From assembly GCA_903831045.1 (NCBI GenBank), contig CAIKWG010000041.1, positions 1-37,987 of the forward strand: a stretch of DNA of 37,987 nt, written 5' to 3'. This document shows, piece by piece, positions 8,709 to 17,619 of this stretch. Position 1 is the stretch's first letter, and each line of letters opens with the position of its first letter. The translations under genes were made by a program, and so were the position numbers. The notes beneath the pieces are model-generated. The model made no database searches and had not been told where the DNA came from. It was given only the letters and a program-made list of their open reading frames with translations. The DNA comes from an uncultured archaeon (GTDB taxonomy: Archaea; Nanobdellota; Nanobdellia; Pacearchaeales; GW2011-AR1).

Positions 8709-11700
8709 CTAGATTCCAATCTTAACATTTCCACTTGCATCCAGAGATATTGTTCCCCCATTATTTGTTGAATTAAATGTACCCGAAACAGTCAGCTTAC
8801 TTGTAGGCGCTGAATTGTTAACACCAACATTTCCATTCTGTCCATCAATTGTCATTGCATCAGTATAATAAGCCGAATTTTCTGCAGAGCTTGCAGTTGT
8901 TTTAACTCTAAAGACCAGATTTGCCCAGTTTGTATCTTTATCATCTAGTACAATTTTTGCAGCTTCAACATTAGCAGATGATGATGTTCTGGATAAATAT
9001 AACATTGTATCATAGCTAGAACCTTCTCCAGTTCCCCCATGAAGATTAAGTGTTCCAAATAAACTTGTAGTTCCAATTCCTACTCTAGCTCTATTTGCAT
9101 CTATAAAGAAAGCAGATGTTCCAATAGAAAAGTTATAATCATTTAGCACAATATTTGCATTTGAACCAGTATACGGTACATAAACTCCAGATACAGTTGT
9201 TGAATTTAGATAGTTATTAGGATTTGATTTCAAATAAAACATACCATCAGCATAATTCTTTATTGAAGTGTTAGCACTTGAAATTGAACTGTCCACTTGG
9301 CTAGAGTTATAATAATTTGATTTGTCTGCACTCCAATTACCAATTCCTAAATCATTTGATAGCTGAGATAAACTAGTTAGACTAGTGGAATTATAAAATC
9401 CGTAAGGATTTGATTTCAAGTAAACTAAACTTGCATTAGAATTCCATTGAGGATCTGTTTCAGCAAGAGACAAAGTTGTTGCATTAATATAATTGTAAGG
9501 ATTTGATTTCAAATAAAATAGATTATCTGCATAATTCTTCAAAGAGGTATTTGCATTTGAGATATTTGTAGTAACATCCGATTTGGTATAATAATTTGTG
9601 AAGTTGCTATCAACTTGGGATTTTGTATAATAATCTGAAGAACCATTCCAATTACCATAAATTGTTCCATTAACAAATAAATTTCTTGAAAAGAATCCAT
9701 CTCTCCATCTTAAATTTCCAACACCAACATCAAAAGTTGCATCATAACCATCGGGAGGAAGTAATGAACCATTAATATTCAAATTATTTACACCTAATGA
9801 AGTCACATTGTAAACATAAATTGTCTGAGCATAAAGATTACCATCTTTTATTGTTGCTCCACCCTCTGTCCAAGCTCCACCAAAATTATATTGCCCAGTT
9901 CCATTATCTCCATCTCTTCTTAGAAAACTTCCATCAGCATAATTTTTCATTGAAGTATTAGCAACTCCAATTTCAGTATTCCAATTTCTAATATACCCTG
10001 TTGAATTCCAATCCTTAATTAATCCTGTTCCATTCAAAAGATTTGTTGCAGCTGTTGTTTGATTATATGCCCATGTTGCATAGGTTGAATTATATGTAGA
10101 ACTCCAGGACGCATTGTGTGCTGTGAAGTTTGAAGTCCACATAGGATCATTCTCCGCAGCACTCAATGTTGTCGCATTAATCCAATTCAAATCATTGTTA
10201 ATTGAACTGCCTAGAATATCTGATGGTGAATCCAAGGAGTCCCAATAACCAGAACTGTTTACATTTAGATTAGCCTCATCTGCAGAAGCTATAAACTTCG
10301 CATCGGCATAATTCTTCAATGAAGTATTAGCACTAACAATTGCACTGTTAGTTTGCGTGGAATTATAGTAATTTGTTAAATTCCCTTCAATCTGTGAACG
10401 ATTATAATAATTTGATTGATTAGAAGTCCAAAGTGGATCTGTTTCAGCAGCAGCCAGACTAGTTGAATTAATGTAAGAATAGGGATTTGATTTTAAATAA
10501 TAATCATTGATATTAAAATTAGAACTGTTATAAAATCCAGAAGGATTGGTTATTCCATAGTACAACGCATTAGCTTGGGAAGTTGTAGAATAACTAGATT
10601 GATTGGCTGTCCATAGAGGGTCAGATTCTGCAAGACTAGTTGCATTCAGATATGAATATGGATTATTCAAAGGATAATAATTTCCATCAACATAATTTTT
10701 CATTGAAGTATTAGCATTAGAAATTGCACTATCTGTTTGCCCAGAAGTATAATAATTTGATTTATCCGCACTCCAATTACCAATCAATCCAACAAGTTCA
10801 ATTATTCTTGGATAAGAACTCTGATTAGAAGCCCAATGAGGATCTGATTCTAATCCAGATAAAGCAGATGAATTAACAAATCCCATATCATTAGAAAAGT
10901 TACTCAAAGCAGTATAACCACGATTACCCAAATTATCTGTAAAATTAGATAACGAAGTATAACCTCTATTTCCAAGATTATCTGCTAACTGAGAAAGGCT
11001 GGTCAAACTTGTTGAATTATAAAATCCGTAGGGATTGGATTTCAAATAAACAGAACTTGCATTTCCACTCCATTGAGGGTCTGTTTCTGAAAAAGCAGAC
11101 AACCATCTCGAATCACCAGTTGCATTAAATGCTGCTGTCCAAAGGATATTATCTGTAAAATTAGAAAGTGCTGTTGGTTGTACATAGGCAGAAAAGTTTC
11201 CAACCAAGCCAATTAAATCAATTATTCTTAGATATGAACTTTGATTAGCTGTCCATAGAGGGTCAGTTTCAGAAGCCGAAAGTGATGTTGAATTAATATA
11301 ATTATAAGGATTTGATTTTAAATAAAAATTTCCATCAACATAATCTTTCAAAGAAGTGTTAGCGCTTCCAATTGCACTGGTAACCTGAGTTGAATTGTAA
11401 TAATTTAATTTATCAAGACTCCAATTTCCAACCAAACCAGCAAGTTCAGTTATTCTAGGATACAAGCTTTGGTTAGCTGCCCAGAGAGGATCACTTTCAG
11501 AACCAGAAAGAGTTGTTGCATTAATATACCCGTAAGGATTGTTTTTTCCATAATACAATGTATCTGCATAAGTTTTATTCCAATTAAACAAAGTCAGATA
11601 AGTAGAATGATTAGCAGTCCAAAGTGGATCCGTTTCGCTTGCCAAAAATCCTGCACTCCAATTTTTAATTAATCCAGATGCATTCCAATCTTTAATCAAG

Positions 11701-12233
11701 CCGGTTGAATTATATGCAGCATAGGTCAGATTATATGTTGAACTCCAACTTGCATTATATACAGATAAATTTGCTGCCCAATGAGGATCTGTTTCCCCAG
11801 CCATTGCAAGACCAGTTAATTGAGAACCATCCCCAAAGAAATATTGTGCAGTAACATTTCCAGAAGCGTTTAAATTTTGTACATAAGTATTAGAAAACAA
11901 AGAAGTTGAAAGAGGCAAACTGGCTCTCAATGTTCCGTTTCTATATTCACAAACATAGGAAGGAATAGTTGAGAAAGGTTCAAGTGTCAGGTTAACAAAA
12001 CCACGACCATATTTATCAGTTATAATTGTTGCAGTTTTTGTAAATAAAACTCCAGAACAATCCGATGCGCTGGTAAATTTCCATTCGTATGCAAAAGATG
12101 TAGTTGGTTGCAAATTTCCAGAGCCATCGAGGGGGGTTACATAAATTGGAAAGCTTGCGGTTGACACTAAAGGAAACAAAAATAGGCTTAGAGTTAGTAC
12201 TAATATAAACCCCTTCTTTTTTGGATTCACCAT
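8709..12233 (-). CDS. Secreted Asn/Ser/Thr-rich fibre-like repeat protein (1174 aa)
   Basis: The N-terminus has a signal peptide (~1-26; KKKGF then a hydrophobic run ending VSTA). Residues ~30-150 form a distinct domain that includes YFFGDGSQLTGL. From ~150 to ~1000 the chain cycles through units such as ESDPLWAANQSSY, GNWSADKSNYY, SANTSLKNYADGNF and YLKSNPYNYINSTSL, with YYTKSQVDS as in phage tail fibres. Dozens of N-x-S/T sequons suggest heavy N-glycosylation. The last ~170 residues carry YVPYTGSN...DYNFSIGTSAFF and VGIGTT modules shared with the 2378-aa neighbour. There is no C-terminal anchor. TTTAAAAACA near 12254-12263 sits ~26 bases before the ATG, consistent with a leaderless message. 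Probable surface adhesin or fibre (inference). Confidence 0.8.
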   Translation of the reverse strand: MVNPKKKGFILVLTLSLFLFPLVSTASFPIYVTPLDGSGNLQPTTSFAYEWKFTSASDCSGVLFTKTATIITDKYGRGFVNLTLEPFSTIPSYVCEYRNGTLRASLPLSTSLFSNTYVQNLNASGNVTAQYFFGDGSQLTGLAMAGETDPHWAANLSVYNASWSSTYNLTYAAYNSTGLIKDWNASGLIKNWSAGFLASETDPLWTANHSTYLTLFNWNKTYADTLYYGKNNPYGYINATTLSGSESDPLWAANQSLYPRITELAGLVGNWSLDKLNYYNSTQVTSAIGSANTSLKDYVDGNFYLKSNPYNYINSTSLSASETDPLWTANQSSYLRIIDLIGLVGNFSAYVQPTALSNFTDNILWTAAFNATGDSRWLSAFSETDPQWSGNASSVYLKSNPYGFYNSTSLTSLSQLADNLGNRGYTSLSNFTDNLGNRGYTALSNFSNDMGFVNSSALSGLESDPHWASNQSSYPRIIELVGLIGNWSADKSNYYTSGQTDSAISNANTSMKNYVDGNYYPLNNPYSYLNATSLAESDPLWTANQSSYSTTSQANALYYGITNPSGFYNSSNFNINDYYLKSNPYSYINSTSLAAAETDPLWTSNQSNYYNRSQIEGNLTNYYNSTQTNSAIVSANTSLKNYADAKFIASADEANLNVNSSGYWDSLDSPSDILGSSINNDLNWINATTLSAAENDPMWTSNFTAHNASWSSTYNSTYATWAYNQTTAATNLLNGTGLIKDWNSTGYIRNWNTEIGVANTSMKNYADGSFLRRDGDNGTGQYNFGGAWTEGGATIKDGNLYAQTIYVYNVTSLGVNNLNINGSLLPPDGYDATFDVGVGNLRWRDGFFSRNLFVNGTIYGNWNGSSDYYTKSQVDSNFTNYYTKSDVTTNISNANTSLKNYADNLFYLKSNPYNYINATTLSLAETDPQWNSNASLVYLKSNPYGFYNSTSLTSLSQLSNDLGIGNWSADKSNYYNSSQVDSSISSANTSIKNYADGMFYLKSNPNNYLNSTTVSGVYVPYTGSNANIVLNDYNFSIGTSAFFIDANRARVGIGTTSLFGTLNLHGGTGEGSSYDTMLYLSRTSSSANVEAAKIVLDDKDTNWANLVFRVKTTASSAENSAYYTDAMTIDGQNGNVGVNNSAPTSKLTVSGTFNSTNNGGTISLDASGNVKIGI

Positions 12234-12336
12234 CTGAATTATTAGGATTTTATTGTTTTTAAACTTAATATTCCACGACTTTAAAACACTCTAAAAACAA
12301 ACTTTTAAAAACCAATATTTTGAACTTTTTTAGAAA

Positions 12337-12387
12337 GTAAGTAAATTCAAATTAATTGAAATAGATAAAAAAATTATGTAAGTAAAA
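12337..12387. repeat. Two GTAAGTAAA copies upstream of the 1174-aa gene
   Basis: GTAAGTAAA occurs at 12337-12345 and 12378-12386 in the 189-base gap between the 1174-aa surface gene and its upstream neighbour. The same string is at 8617-8625 in front of the antirepressor/NYN/fibre operon. The shared motif upstream of both giant-protein units may be a common regulatory site. The rest of the gap is AT-rich with a TATA-like box at 12254-12263 and no gene. Confidence 0.35.
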
Positions 12388-12422
12388 TTAAATCAAAAGA
12401 ATTAATTTTTTATATTAAAAAC

Positions 12423-12851
12423 TTATTTTTTCAAAGCCTTGTAAGTTTTAATATAAAAAATCCAAGTTAAAACAGCGTCAACAATAAAAGCAATTGCAAA
12501 TACAAATAGTAAACACATAATCATTAGATTAGAAAAATGCACCACAAAGCTCAATAGAGCTAGTATTAACACTGCTAGGAAGAAGATAAATGTAAACGCA
12601 TTGTATTCTTCCAAAAAATTCTGATATTTTTTATTCTCCTTAACTCTTCCCTTAATTAATCCGTAATTAACAAGGATTATCCCACCAAAAAACAATATTG
12701 CAAATAATAAATTAGTAAAAAGGCTAGTCTGTATATTTTTCTGCATTAAAACGAAGATAAGACCAATTGCAAATAAACCAACTCCAAACCTAATAGGTCT
12801 TGGAATAGTCATTCTATTCACCTTTGGAATCACCTTTTTTTTCTTTACCAT
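12423..12851 (-). CDS. Four-helix membrane protein, unknown
   Basis: This 142-aa protein has a basic N-terminus (MVKKKK...NRMTIPRPIR) and four predicted membrane segments, at about 22-37, 48-65, 87-106 and 108-132. The cytoplasmic loop in the middle (KGRVKENKKYQNFLEEYNAF) is charged. No catalytic motif is recognised. It begins 15 bases after the stop of the 460-aa membrane-anchored protein and is probably co-transcribed with it. The family is unrecognised. Confidence 0.7.
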   Translation of the reverse strand: MVKKKKVIPKVNRMTIPRPIRFGVGLFAIGLIFVLMQKNIQTSLFTNLLFAILFFGGIILVNYGLIKGRVKENKKYQNFLEEYNAFTFIFFLAVLILALLSFVVHFSNLMIMCLLFVFAIAFIVDAVLTWIFYIKTYKALKK

Positions 12852-12866
12852 TAGATTAATCTATCC

Positions 12867-14249
12867 TTATTCAAAATCATTATTTGCTCTTGGCTGAGAT
12901 AAAAAGAAAGCTTTGTTAGATTCAACTTCTTTTATCTTTCCATCCTTTTCAAACAATGCAACAGCTGGAGGTAATGCAAACTTACCTAATATTCCAACCT
13001 TTGAATAAACAATATAGGATACTGATCTCTTTTCTCCTTTATCTAATCTTGAAAAATCCCATTCAAGTTGATTTGTAGCCAAATCAATTCTCTTAGGATC
13101 CTCTCCTCCAAATCTTTCATACATCTTTACTAATGGAGGTAATCTATCAATTAGCTTAATATTTTCAACATAATTCTTAGCTGCCAATGTAAGTGTAATC
13201 TTCAATGCAAATTCTCCACCCTTAGCTCTAACAAATCCAATTCTTTTATGCACAGATAAACTTCTACTTACAGATCTTCTTGTAAGTACAGCTACAATAA
13301 TCAAAAAGAAGATAATCAAGAATGGGAATAACCAGTTAGTTTTAACAGCTATCTCAGCAGTTTCACCAGGATTTATTTTAGAATTCCAAGTATAATAAAC
13401 ATCAAAACCCTGTCTTTCAACAAGATTTGGTTCAGGACTAAAAGTTGTAAATAGTCTAGACAGAATATTTTTCTTCAAGATAGTTTGACTTGTTTCAACA
13501 GTATTTCCTTCGTTAACCTTCTGTATAAGCTGAGTATTAATTACCCAACCATAATCTCTCTTAGTTGTAGTTAATATATTCTTTTCAACAAAATTAATTC
13601 TTCCTTCAACCTCGGATTTAAGATCCTGATACATAACCTGAGAATTCATTGTATAATAGCCAGCTAATAATTTGTTATAATCTTCTTTGTCAAGTTGTAT
13701 TGTAAATACCTTCTTCTCATAAGGAGCTAGAGCAATCTGTTGATCCAATGTGAAGAAAGCAGATTTGAATCTTACAGAAAGATCTTCAAAATTATAGTTT
13801 ACCTTATTCTTAATATAAAGTTCAATAGAATTAGACTCAGGATTAACATCTCCTGCACCAATTTCAAAACCTTCACCCAAATCAATAATATTAACAGTTA
13901 ATTGTTCTTTAACTTCAGAACCATCCTTAGCTTGAATAAAATAATAGAAATTTGTAATTCCTCTTCCCTTCCAATCATCTCTTGGATAAACTTTGAAAGG
14001 TACATATTCTGTAACATCTTTACCAATGCTTACTTTTTCTTTAGGCTCATAGTCTGAACCAAAGAAAGTATAAAATAAGAACTTTTCATCATAGGCTTTA
14101 TTAGTTACAGACAAATTAAAAACAGTTGGTTGATCTAACCCAATAATCATTACATTATTTTTTGTAATTTCTTTAACAGAAACGTCGATGGCAAGGATAG
14201 TTGGCAGTAACAAAACTGCAAGCGCCAAAAATAATAATCTCTTTTTCAT
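12867..14249 (-). CDS. Membrane-anchored extracellular protein, unknown (460 aa)
   Basis: A signal peptide (1-20, MKKRLLFLALAVLLLPTILA) leads into ~280 residues of beta-sandwich-like sequence (IDVSVKEITKNNVMII...; FNLSVTN, a NEW3/CARDB-like feel). A single membrane segment follows at ~305-325 (LFPFLIIFFLIIVAVLTRR) and then a ~130-residue cytoplasmic or reoriented domain ending SQPRANNDFE. The C-terminal part (IKLIDRLPPLVKMYERFGG) resembles conserved-repeat domains that appear after signal-anchored regions, but no named family is claimed. TATA-like ATATTTAAATA sits near 14268-14278, ~24 bases before the ATG, so it probably starts an operon with the 142-aa membrane protein downstream. Confidence 0.75.
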   Translation of the reverse strand: MKKRLLFLALAVLLLPTILAIDVSVKEITKNNVMIIGLDQPTVFNLSVTNKAYDEKFLFYTFFGSDYEPKEKVSIGKDVTEYVPFKVYPRDDWKGRGITNFYYFIQAKDGSEVKEQLTVNIIDLGEGFEIGAGDVNPESNSIELYIKNKVNYNFEDLSVRFKSAFFTLDQQIALAPYEKKVFTIQLDKEDYNKLLAGYYTMNSQVMYQDLKSEVEGRINFVEKNILTTTKRDYGWVINTQLIQKVNEGNTVETSQTILKKNILSRLFTTFSPEPNLVERQGFDVYYTWNSKINPGETAEIAVKTNWLFPFLIIFFLIIVAVLTRRSVSRSLSVHKRIGFVRAKGGEFALKITLTLAAKNYVENIKLIDRLPPLVKMYERFGGEDPKRIDLATNQLEWDFSRLDKGEKRSVSYIVYSKVGILGKFALPPAVALFEKDGKIKEVESNKAFFLSQPRANNDFE

Positions 14250-14290
14250 GGAATAATTTATTGTAAATTGTATTTAAATATTTCTATAGT

Positions 14291-14794
14291 TTATTTCTTC
14301 CCTTCAAGATCCAAAAACGCTTTAGTTTGACTTAAAAATTCATCACAGTCACCACTAATTTTTTCTTCAACCGCTTTTATTCTTTGAGGAATCACAAACT
14401 TTTCATAAATACTTCTCCACATTTTTTTAGTTGGAGTAACTTCAAATTTACCCTCGTAATCTCTTACAATGATACCTTTAATCGCGATTTCAATGCTTCC
14501 TTTATTTGTACTAATTTTAGAAGTTCCCTGATTTATTTCAACCTGAGACATTGCATTAATTTTAAATTTTACTTTTGCAGTGAATTGAAAATAATCTGAA
14601 AGTTTTTTTACTCCTTCCCATTCCACATCAATATCTTTTATTGTTCCTTTAACTTTTTCTGCATATTTTCCTTCAACAACAGTTAGTCCAGGTTCTTGAC
14701 TCAACCAGTCATAGCAAAACTTGTATAAATCTTTAAAAGAAAAAATTCCATCGTACTTTAACTTACTCGAAAACACCACATCTGATTCAGCCAT
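14291..14794 (-). CDS. Conserved unknown protein, 167 aa
   Basis: This soluble protein of 167 residues has no signal peptide or membrane segment. It reads MAESDVVFSSKLKYDGIFSFKDLYKFCYDWL and continues with alternating polar/hydrophobic strands (VEGKYAEKVKGTIKDIDVEWEG; FTAKVKFKINAMSQVEI), then a helical end rich in Lys/Glu. No catalytic motif is seen. A TATTTAAAT box centred near 14818 lies ~25 bases before the ATG, so the message is probably leaderless. The start is shared divergently with the 14872 gene. The function is not recognised. Confidence 0.7.
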   Translation of the reverse strand: MAESDVVFSSKLKYDGIFSFKDLYKFCYDWLSQEPGLTVVEGKYAEKVKGTIKDIDVEWEGVKKLSDYFQFTAKVKFKINAMSQVEINQGTSKISTNKGSIEIAIKGIIVRDYEGKFEVTPTKKMWRSIYEKFVIPQRIKAVEEKISGDCDEFLSQTKAFLDLEGKK

Positions 14795-14871
14795 GAGTTA
14801 AAATGGGATTTATGATTTAAATATTCTTCGGAAATCAGAATATTTATAAACGGATTCTATTTTTGAAAAAT

Positions 14872-15246
14872 ATGGTATACTCAATTAATAATTTCTTTGG
14901 AAAAGAAGAACAGCTTAAAACTGCATTTAGAAAAGTATTAGAAAAATTAGTAGAAGATAAAAAAGAGGGAAATCTTTGCTATGGTTATGGGAGATTCTAT
15001 GAAGAAAGAATTTGCGTGGCATCCATTATAAGGCAAGCACAAGATCATTTATTTGATGATAAATATAAATTATTTGATATTTCGTCAAATGATGGAAACG
15101 TGATTAGAGATTATTCTCAGACTGTTTCATTAGAAACAGCAATAAATGACTTCTATCTAGAATTCCCAGAAATGCTGGATGGAGAACCAGAATTCATTTT
15201 AAGAACACTCAATAAGGGACAATTATCTTGTTCTCTTCTAAAGTAG
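14872..15246 (+). CDS. Unknown protein, 124 aa
   Basis: A frame is open from a TTG at 14863, but the ATG at 14872 (MVYSINNFFGKEEQ) is preferred because TTTATAAA at 14842-14849 is 23-30 bases upstream, the spacing of a leaderless archaeal start. The product is acidic with no membrane segment. It contains YGYGRFYEERICVASIIRQAQDH and ends CSLLK; no family is recognised. It stands alone just before the thermosome gene, which has its own promoter. Confidence 0.6.
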   Translation: MVYSINNFFGKEEQLKTAFRKVLEKLVEDKKEGNLCYGYGRFYEERICVASIIRQAQDHLFDDKYKLFDISSNDGNVIRDYSQTVSLETAINDFYLEFPEMLDGEPEFILRTLNKGQLSCSLLK

Positions 15247-15256
15247 CACAACAATC

Positions 15257-15264
15257 TTTAAATA
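15257..15264 (+). promoter_or_regulatory. TATA box of the thermosome gene
   Basis: TTTAAATA lies 22-29 bases before the ATG at 15286. Transcription would start at or next to the ATG, giving a leaderless message. No ribosome binding site is present in the short gap. Confidence 0.55.
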
Positions 15265-15285
15265 ATTCTCATAATTTCATCAGAC

Positions 15286-16899
15286 ATGACAAAATCTCAT
15301 TTATTTCCTGAAGACATTGAAAGACTAATGGGCAAAGATGCTCAAAGAAATAATATTCTGGCTGCCAAGATGGTTTCAGAGATTGTTAAGACAACTCTTG
15401 GCCCAAGAGGAATGGATAAGATGTTGGTTTCTCCATCCAATGACATTATAGTAACAAATGATGGAGTTACAATTCTAACCGAAATGCAAATTGAACATCC
15501 TGCAGCTAAAATGATGGTTGAGATTGCAAAAACCCAGGAAAAAGAAGTTGGAGATGGAACAACCAGTGCAGTAATGATTGCAGGTAAACTTTTAGAAAAT
15601 GCAGAAAAATTACTTGACCAAAAAATTCATCCTACAGTTATTGTTAAGGGTTATCAAATGGCTCAGGCCAAAGCTCAAGAAATTTTAAAAGAAAATGCTC
15701 TAGAAATAACTCCAGACAATGAAGAAATACTAAAACAGATTGCAATGACTGCCATGACTGGTAAAGGCGCTGAAAATTCAAAAGAAACCTTTGCTAATAT
15801 TGTAGTAGAAGCCGTAAGAATGGTAAGAGAAGAAAAATCGGTAGATATGGAAGACATTAAAATAGAAAAATCTCTGGGCGAAGGAGTTGAAGATAGTGAA
15901 CTAATTAAAGGAATAGTAATGGATAAAGAAAGAATTTCGAAGGATATGCCAAAAATTGTTGAAAATGCAAAAATTGCTCTAGTAGATTTTCCCCTAGAAC
16001 TAAAAAATCTAGACATTGATACAAAAATTTCTCTTACTTCTCCAGACCAATTGCAAGATTTTTTAAGTAGAGAAGAAGAAATGATTAGAGAAATGGTGGA
16101 CAAAGTAGTTTCAACAGGAGCAAATGTTATATTCTGCCAAAAAGGAGTTGATGACTTTGCAAGATATCTACTTGCAAGAGTTGGAATCTACACTTGTAGA
16201 AGAGTTTCAAGAAATGATATGGAAAAAATTTCAAAGGCAACAGGTGCTAGAATAATAAGCAATCTAAATGAACTAAGCCTTCATGATTTGGGAGATGCAC
16301 AGGTTGTTGAAGAAGTAAAAAAAGGAAATGATGCATTTACTTATATCCGAGGATGCAAAAATCCAAAGGCCGTAACAATCCTTATACATGGAGGAACAAC
16401 TCATGTTATTGATGAAATTGAGAGAGCAATAATGGATGGATTGGGAGATGTTATTTCTACTATTAATACAGGTTTAATTGTAGCAGGTGGCGGAGCAATA
16501 GAAATAGAGGTTGCAAGAAAATTGAGAGAATACAGTCAAACAATAAACGGAAGAGAAAGACTTGCAGTTGAAGAATTTGCAAACGCCTTAGAATTTATTC
16601 CAATTACACTTGCAGAAAATGCAGGACTAGACCCTATTGATATACTAACTGAACTAAAAGCCAAACATAATATAGGAGAAAGAAATTATGGATTAAATCT
16701 ATTTACAAATAAAATTGAAAATGTTTTAGGTTCAAGAATTTTAGAACCTTACAAAGTAAAAGCTCAAGCAATTAATTCTGCAACCGAAGTTGCAAATATG
16801 ATTCTAAGAATCGACGACGTAATTGCATCAAAGCCGAATAAAAAAGGCAACATGAATTTTGCTGGAGCAAGACCAGATTATTTAGATAATTTAGAATAA
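15286..16899 (+). CDS. thsA: Thermosome subunit (group II chaperonin)
   Basis: This 537-aa CCT/TCP-1 type chaperonin folds proteins in a closed double ring using ATP. Family signatures are in order: [14 protein letters not shown] (36-48), NDGVTIL (58-64), GDGTTSAV (89-96) and the C-terminal [17 protein letters not shown] with [17 protein letters not shown]. Length is normal, but the chain ends [14 protein letters not shown] without the Gly/Met-rich tail common in many archaeal thermosomes. It is a single gene with its own TATA box; no second subunit is in the window. The identification is secure; which paralogue (alpha or beta) cannot be told. Confidence 0.96.
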   Translation: MTKSHLFPEDIERLMGKDAQRNNILAAKMVSEIVKTTLGPRGMDKMLVSPSNDIIVTNDGVTILTEMQIEHPAAKMMVEIAKTQEKEVGDGTTSAVMIAGKLLENAEKLLDQKIHPTVIVKGYQMAQAKAQEILKENALEITPDNEEILKQIAMTAMTGKGAENSKETFANIVVEAVRMVREEKSVDMEDIKIEKSLGEGVEDSELIKGIVMDKERISKDMPKIVENAKIALVDFPLELKNLDIDTKISLTSPDQLQDFLSREEEMIREMVDKVVSTGANVIFCQKGVDDFARYLLARVGIYTCRRVSRNDMEKISKATGARIISNLNELSLHDLGDAQVVEEVKKGNDAFTYIRGCKNPKAVTILIHGGTTHVIDEIERAIMDGLGDVISTINTGLIVAGGGAIEIEVARKLREYSQTINGRERLAVEEFANALEFIPITLAENAGLDPIDILTELKAKHNIGERNYGLNLFTNKIENVLGSRILEPYKVKAQAINSATEVANMILRIDDVIASKPNKKGNMNFAGARPDYLDNLE

Positions 16900-16953
16900 G
16901 ATATATTCTCCAGTATAGAAATCTATTAAAAAGGGAGAAAACATAAGATAAAC

Positions 16954-17508
16954 ATGGATGAAGTAAAAGAGACTAAACCTGAAGTAAAGAAAGAAAAAAC
17001 TGATAAGGGTAACAAATGGGTTGTTCAACTATTAGCTTTGGTTGCAGGTGTTCTATTAATTCTTTTGATATGTGATGCTGCTCTTGGAAATGGAGTTTTT
17101 AGTTGGTTAAATAAAACAGAAGTTCCAGAAGTTATTCCTACAGGGTATAATGGTCTTTTGGTAGGAACTTTAACTGGCTCAGCACAAAGTTTAGAAAATT
17201 ATGAAGTAATGTATGACCCAGCTGGAAAATTAGTTTATGAATTAATTAATAACGGAAAGAACATTAATGTTGGTGAAGGATACACAGTAATAAAAGACGG
17301 TCGTGATACAAGAACAGTAATAATTGCAGTTTCGTCAAATAATCTGCAACAAAAATATCTAACCTGTGGATGCGTTGGTCCTAAATGTCTATCCTCTGCA
17401 GATGATCCTTGTGTAATAACTGGAACAGACAAGTTTACCTGTGAAGGAACTTACACTCTTGGTAAAACCGAAGGAGCTTGTAGATTTGTTCCAAAGGGTT
17501 GGATTTAA
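16954..17508 (+). CDS. Membrane-anchored Cys-rich extracellular protein
   Basis: This 184-aa protein has a charged Lys/Glu N-terminus (1-22), one membrane helix (~23-44, WVVQLLALVAGVLLILLICD) and a ~135-residue outside domain. The outer domain ends in a cysteine cluster (YLTCGCVGPKCLSS, DPCVIT, FTCEGTY, GACRF), seven Cys in ~45 residues, suggesting disulfides or a metal site. TATTAAAA at 16923-16930 is 24-31 bases before the ATG. It follows the thermosome gene by 54 bases on the same strand but appears to have its own promoter. The function is not recognised. Confidence 0.7.
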   Translation: MDEVKETKPEVKKEKTDKGNKWVVQLLALVAGVLLILLICDAALGNGVFSWLNKTEVPEVIPTGYNGLLVGTLTGSAQSLENYEVMYDPAGKLVYELINNGKNINVGEGYTVIKDGRDTRTVIIAVSSNNLQQKYLTCGCVGPKCLSSADDPCVITGTDKFTCEGTYTLGKTEGACRFVPKGWI

Positions 17509-17519
17509 TTTTATTTTTT
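17509..17519 (+). terminator. T-rich transcription end
   Basis: A run of TTTTATTTTTT directly follows the stop codon of the Cys-rich membrane protein, and further T-rich stretches follow to 17543. Archaeal RNA polymerase terminates at such oligo-T tracts. The region lies between two convergent genes, where a terminator is expected. Confidence 0.35.
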
Positions 17520-17619
17520 AAAATTTATTTAAATTAATTTTTAGCAGTAGAAAGATTTCAATACTCCTCGCAATTATTTATGTGTATAATTATTAGTAAG
17601 GAAAATTGATAAGATCAAA

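Noticed and set aside
398-12233. The giant genes as part of an integrated provirus
   Set aside because: No capsid, portal, terminase, integrase or replication gene is visible; both proteins have signal peptides. Only the antirepressor-like gene is viral-looking.
8709-12233. CRISPR-like array in the repetitive DNA
   Set aside because: The repeats are coding, in frame, of variable length and sequence; no constant repeat/unique spacer pattern.
15675-16103. Antisense frame in the thermosome gene
   Set aside because: Ser/Ile-rich shadow of the chaperonin coding sequence.
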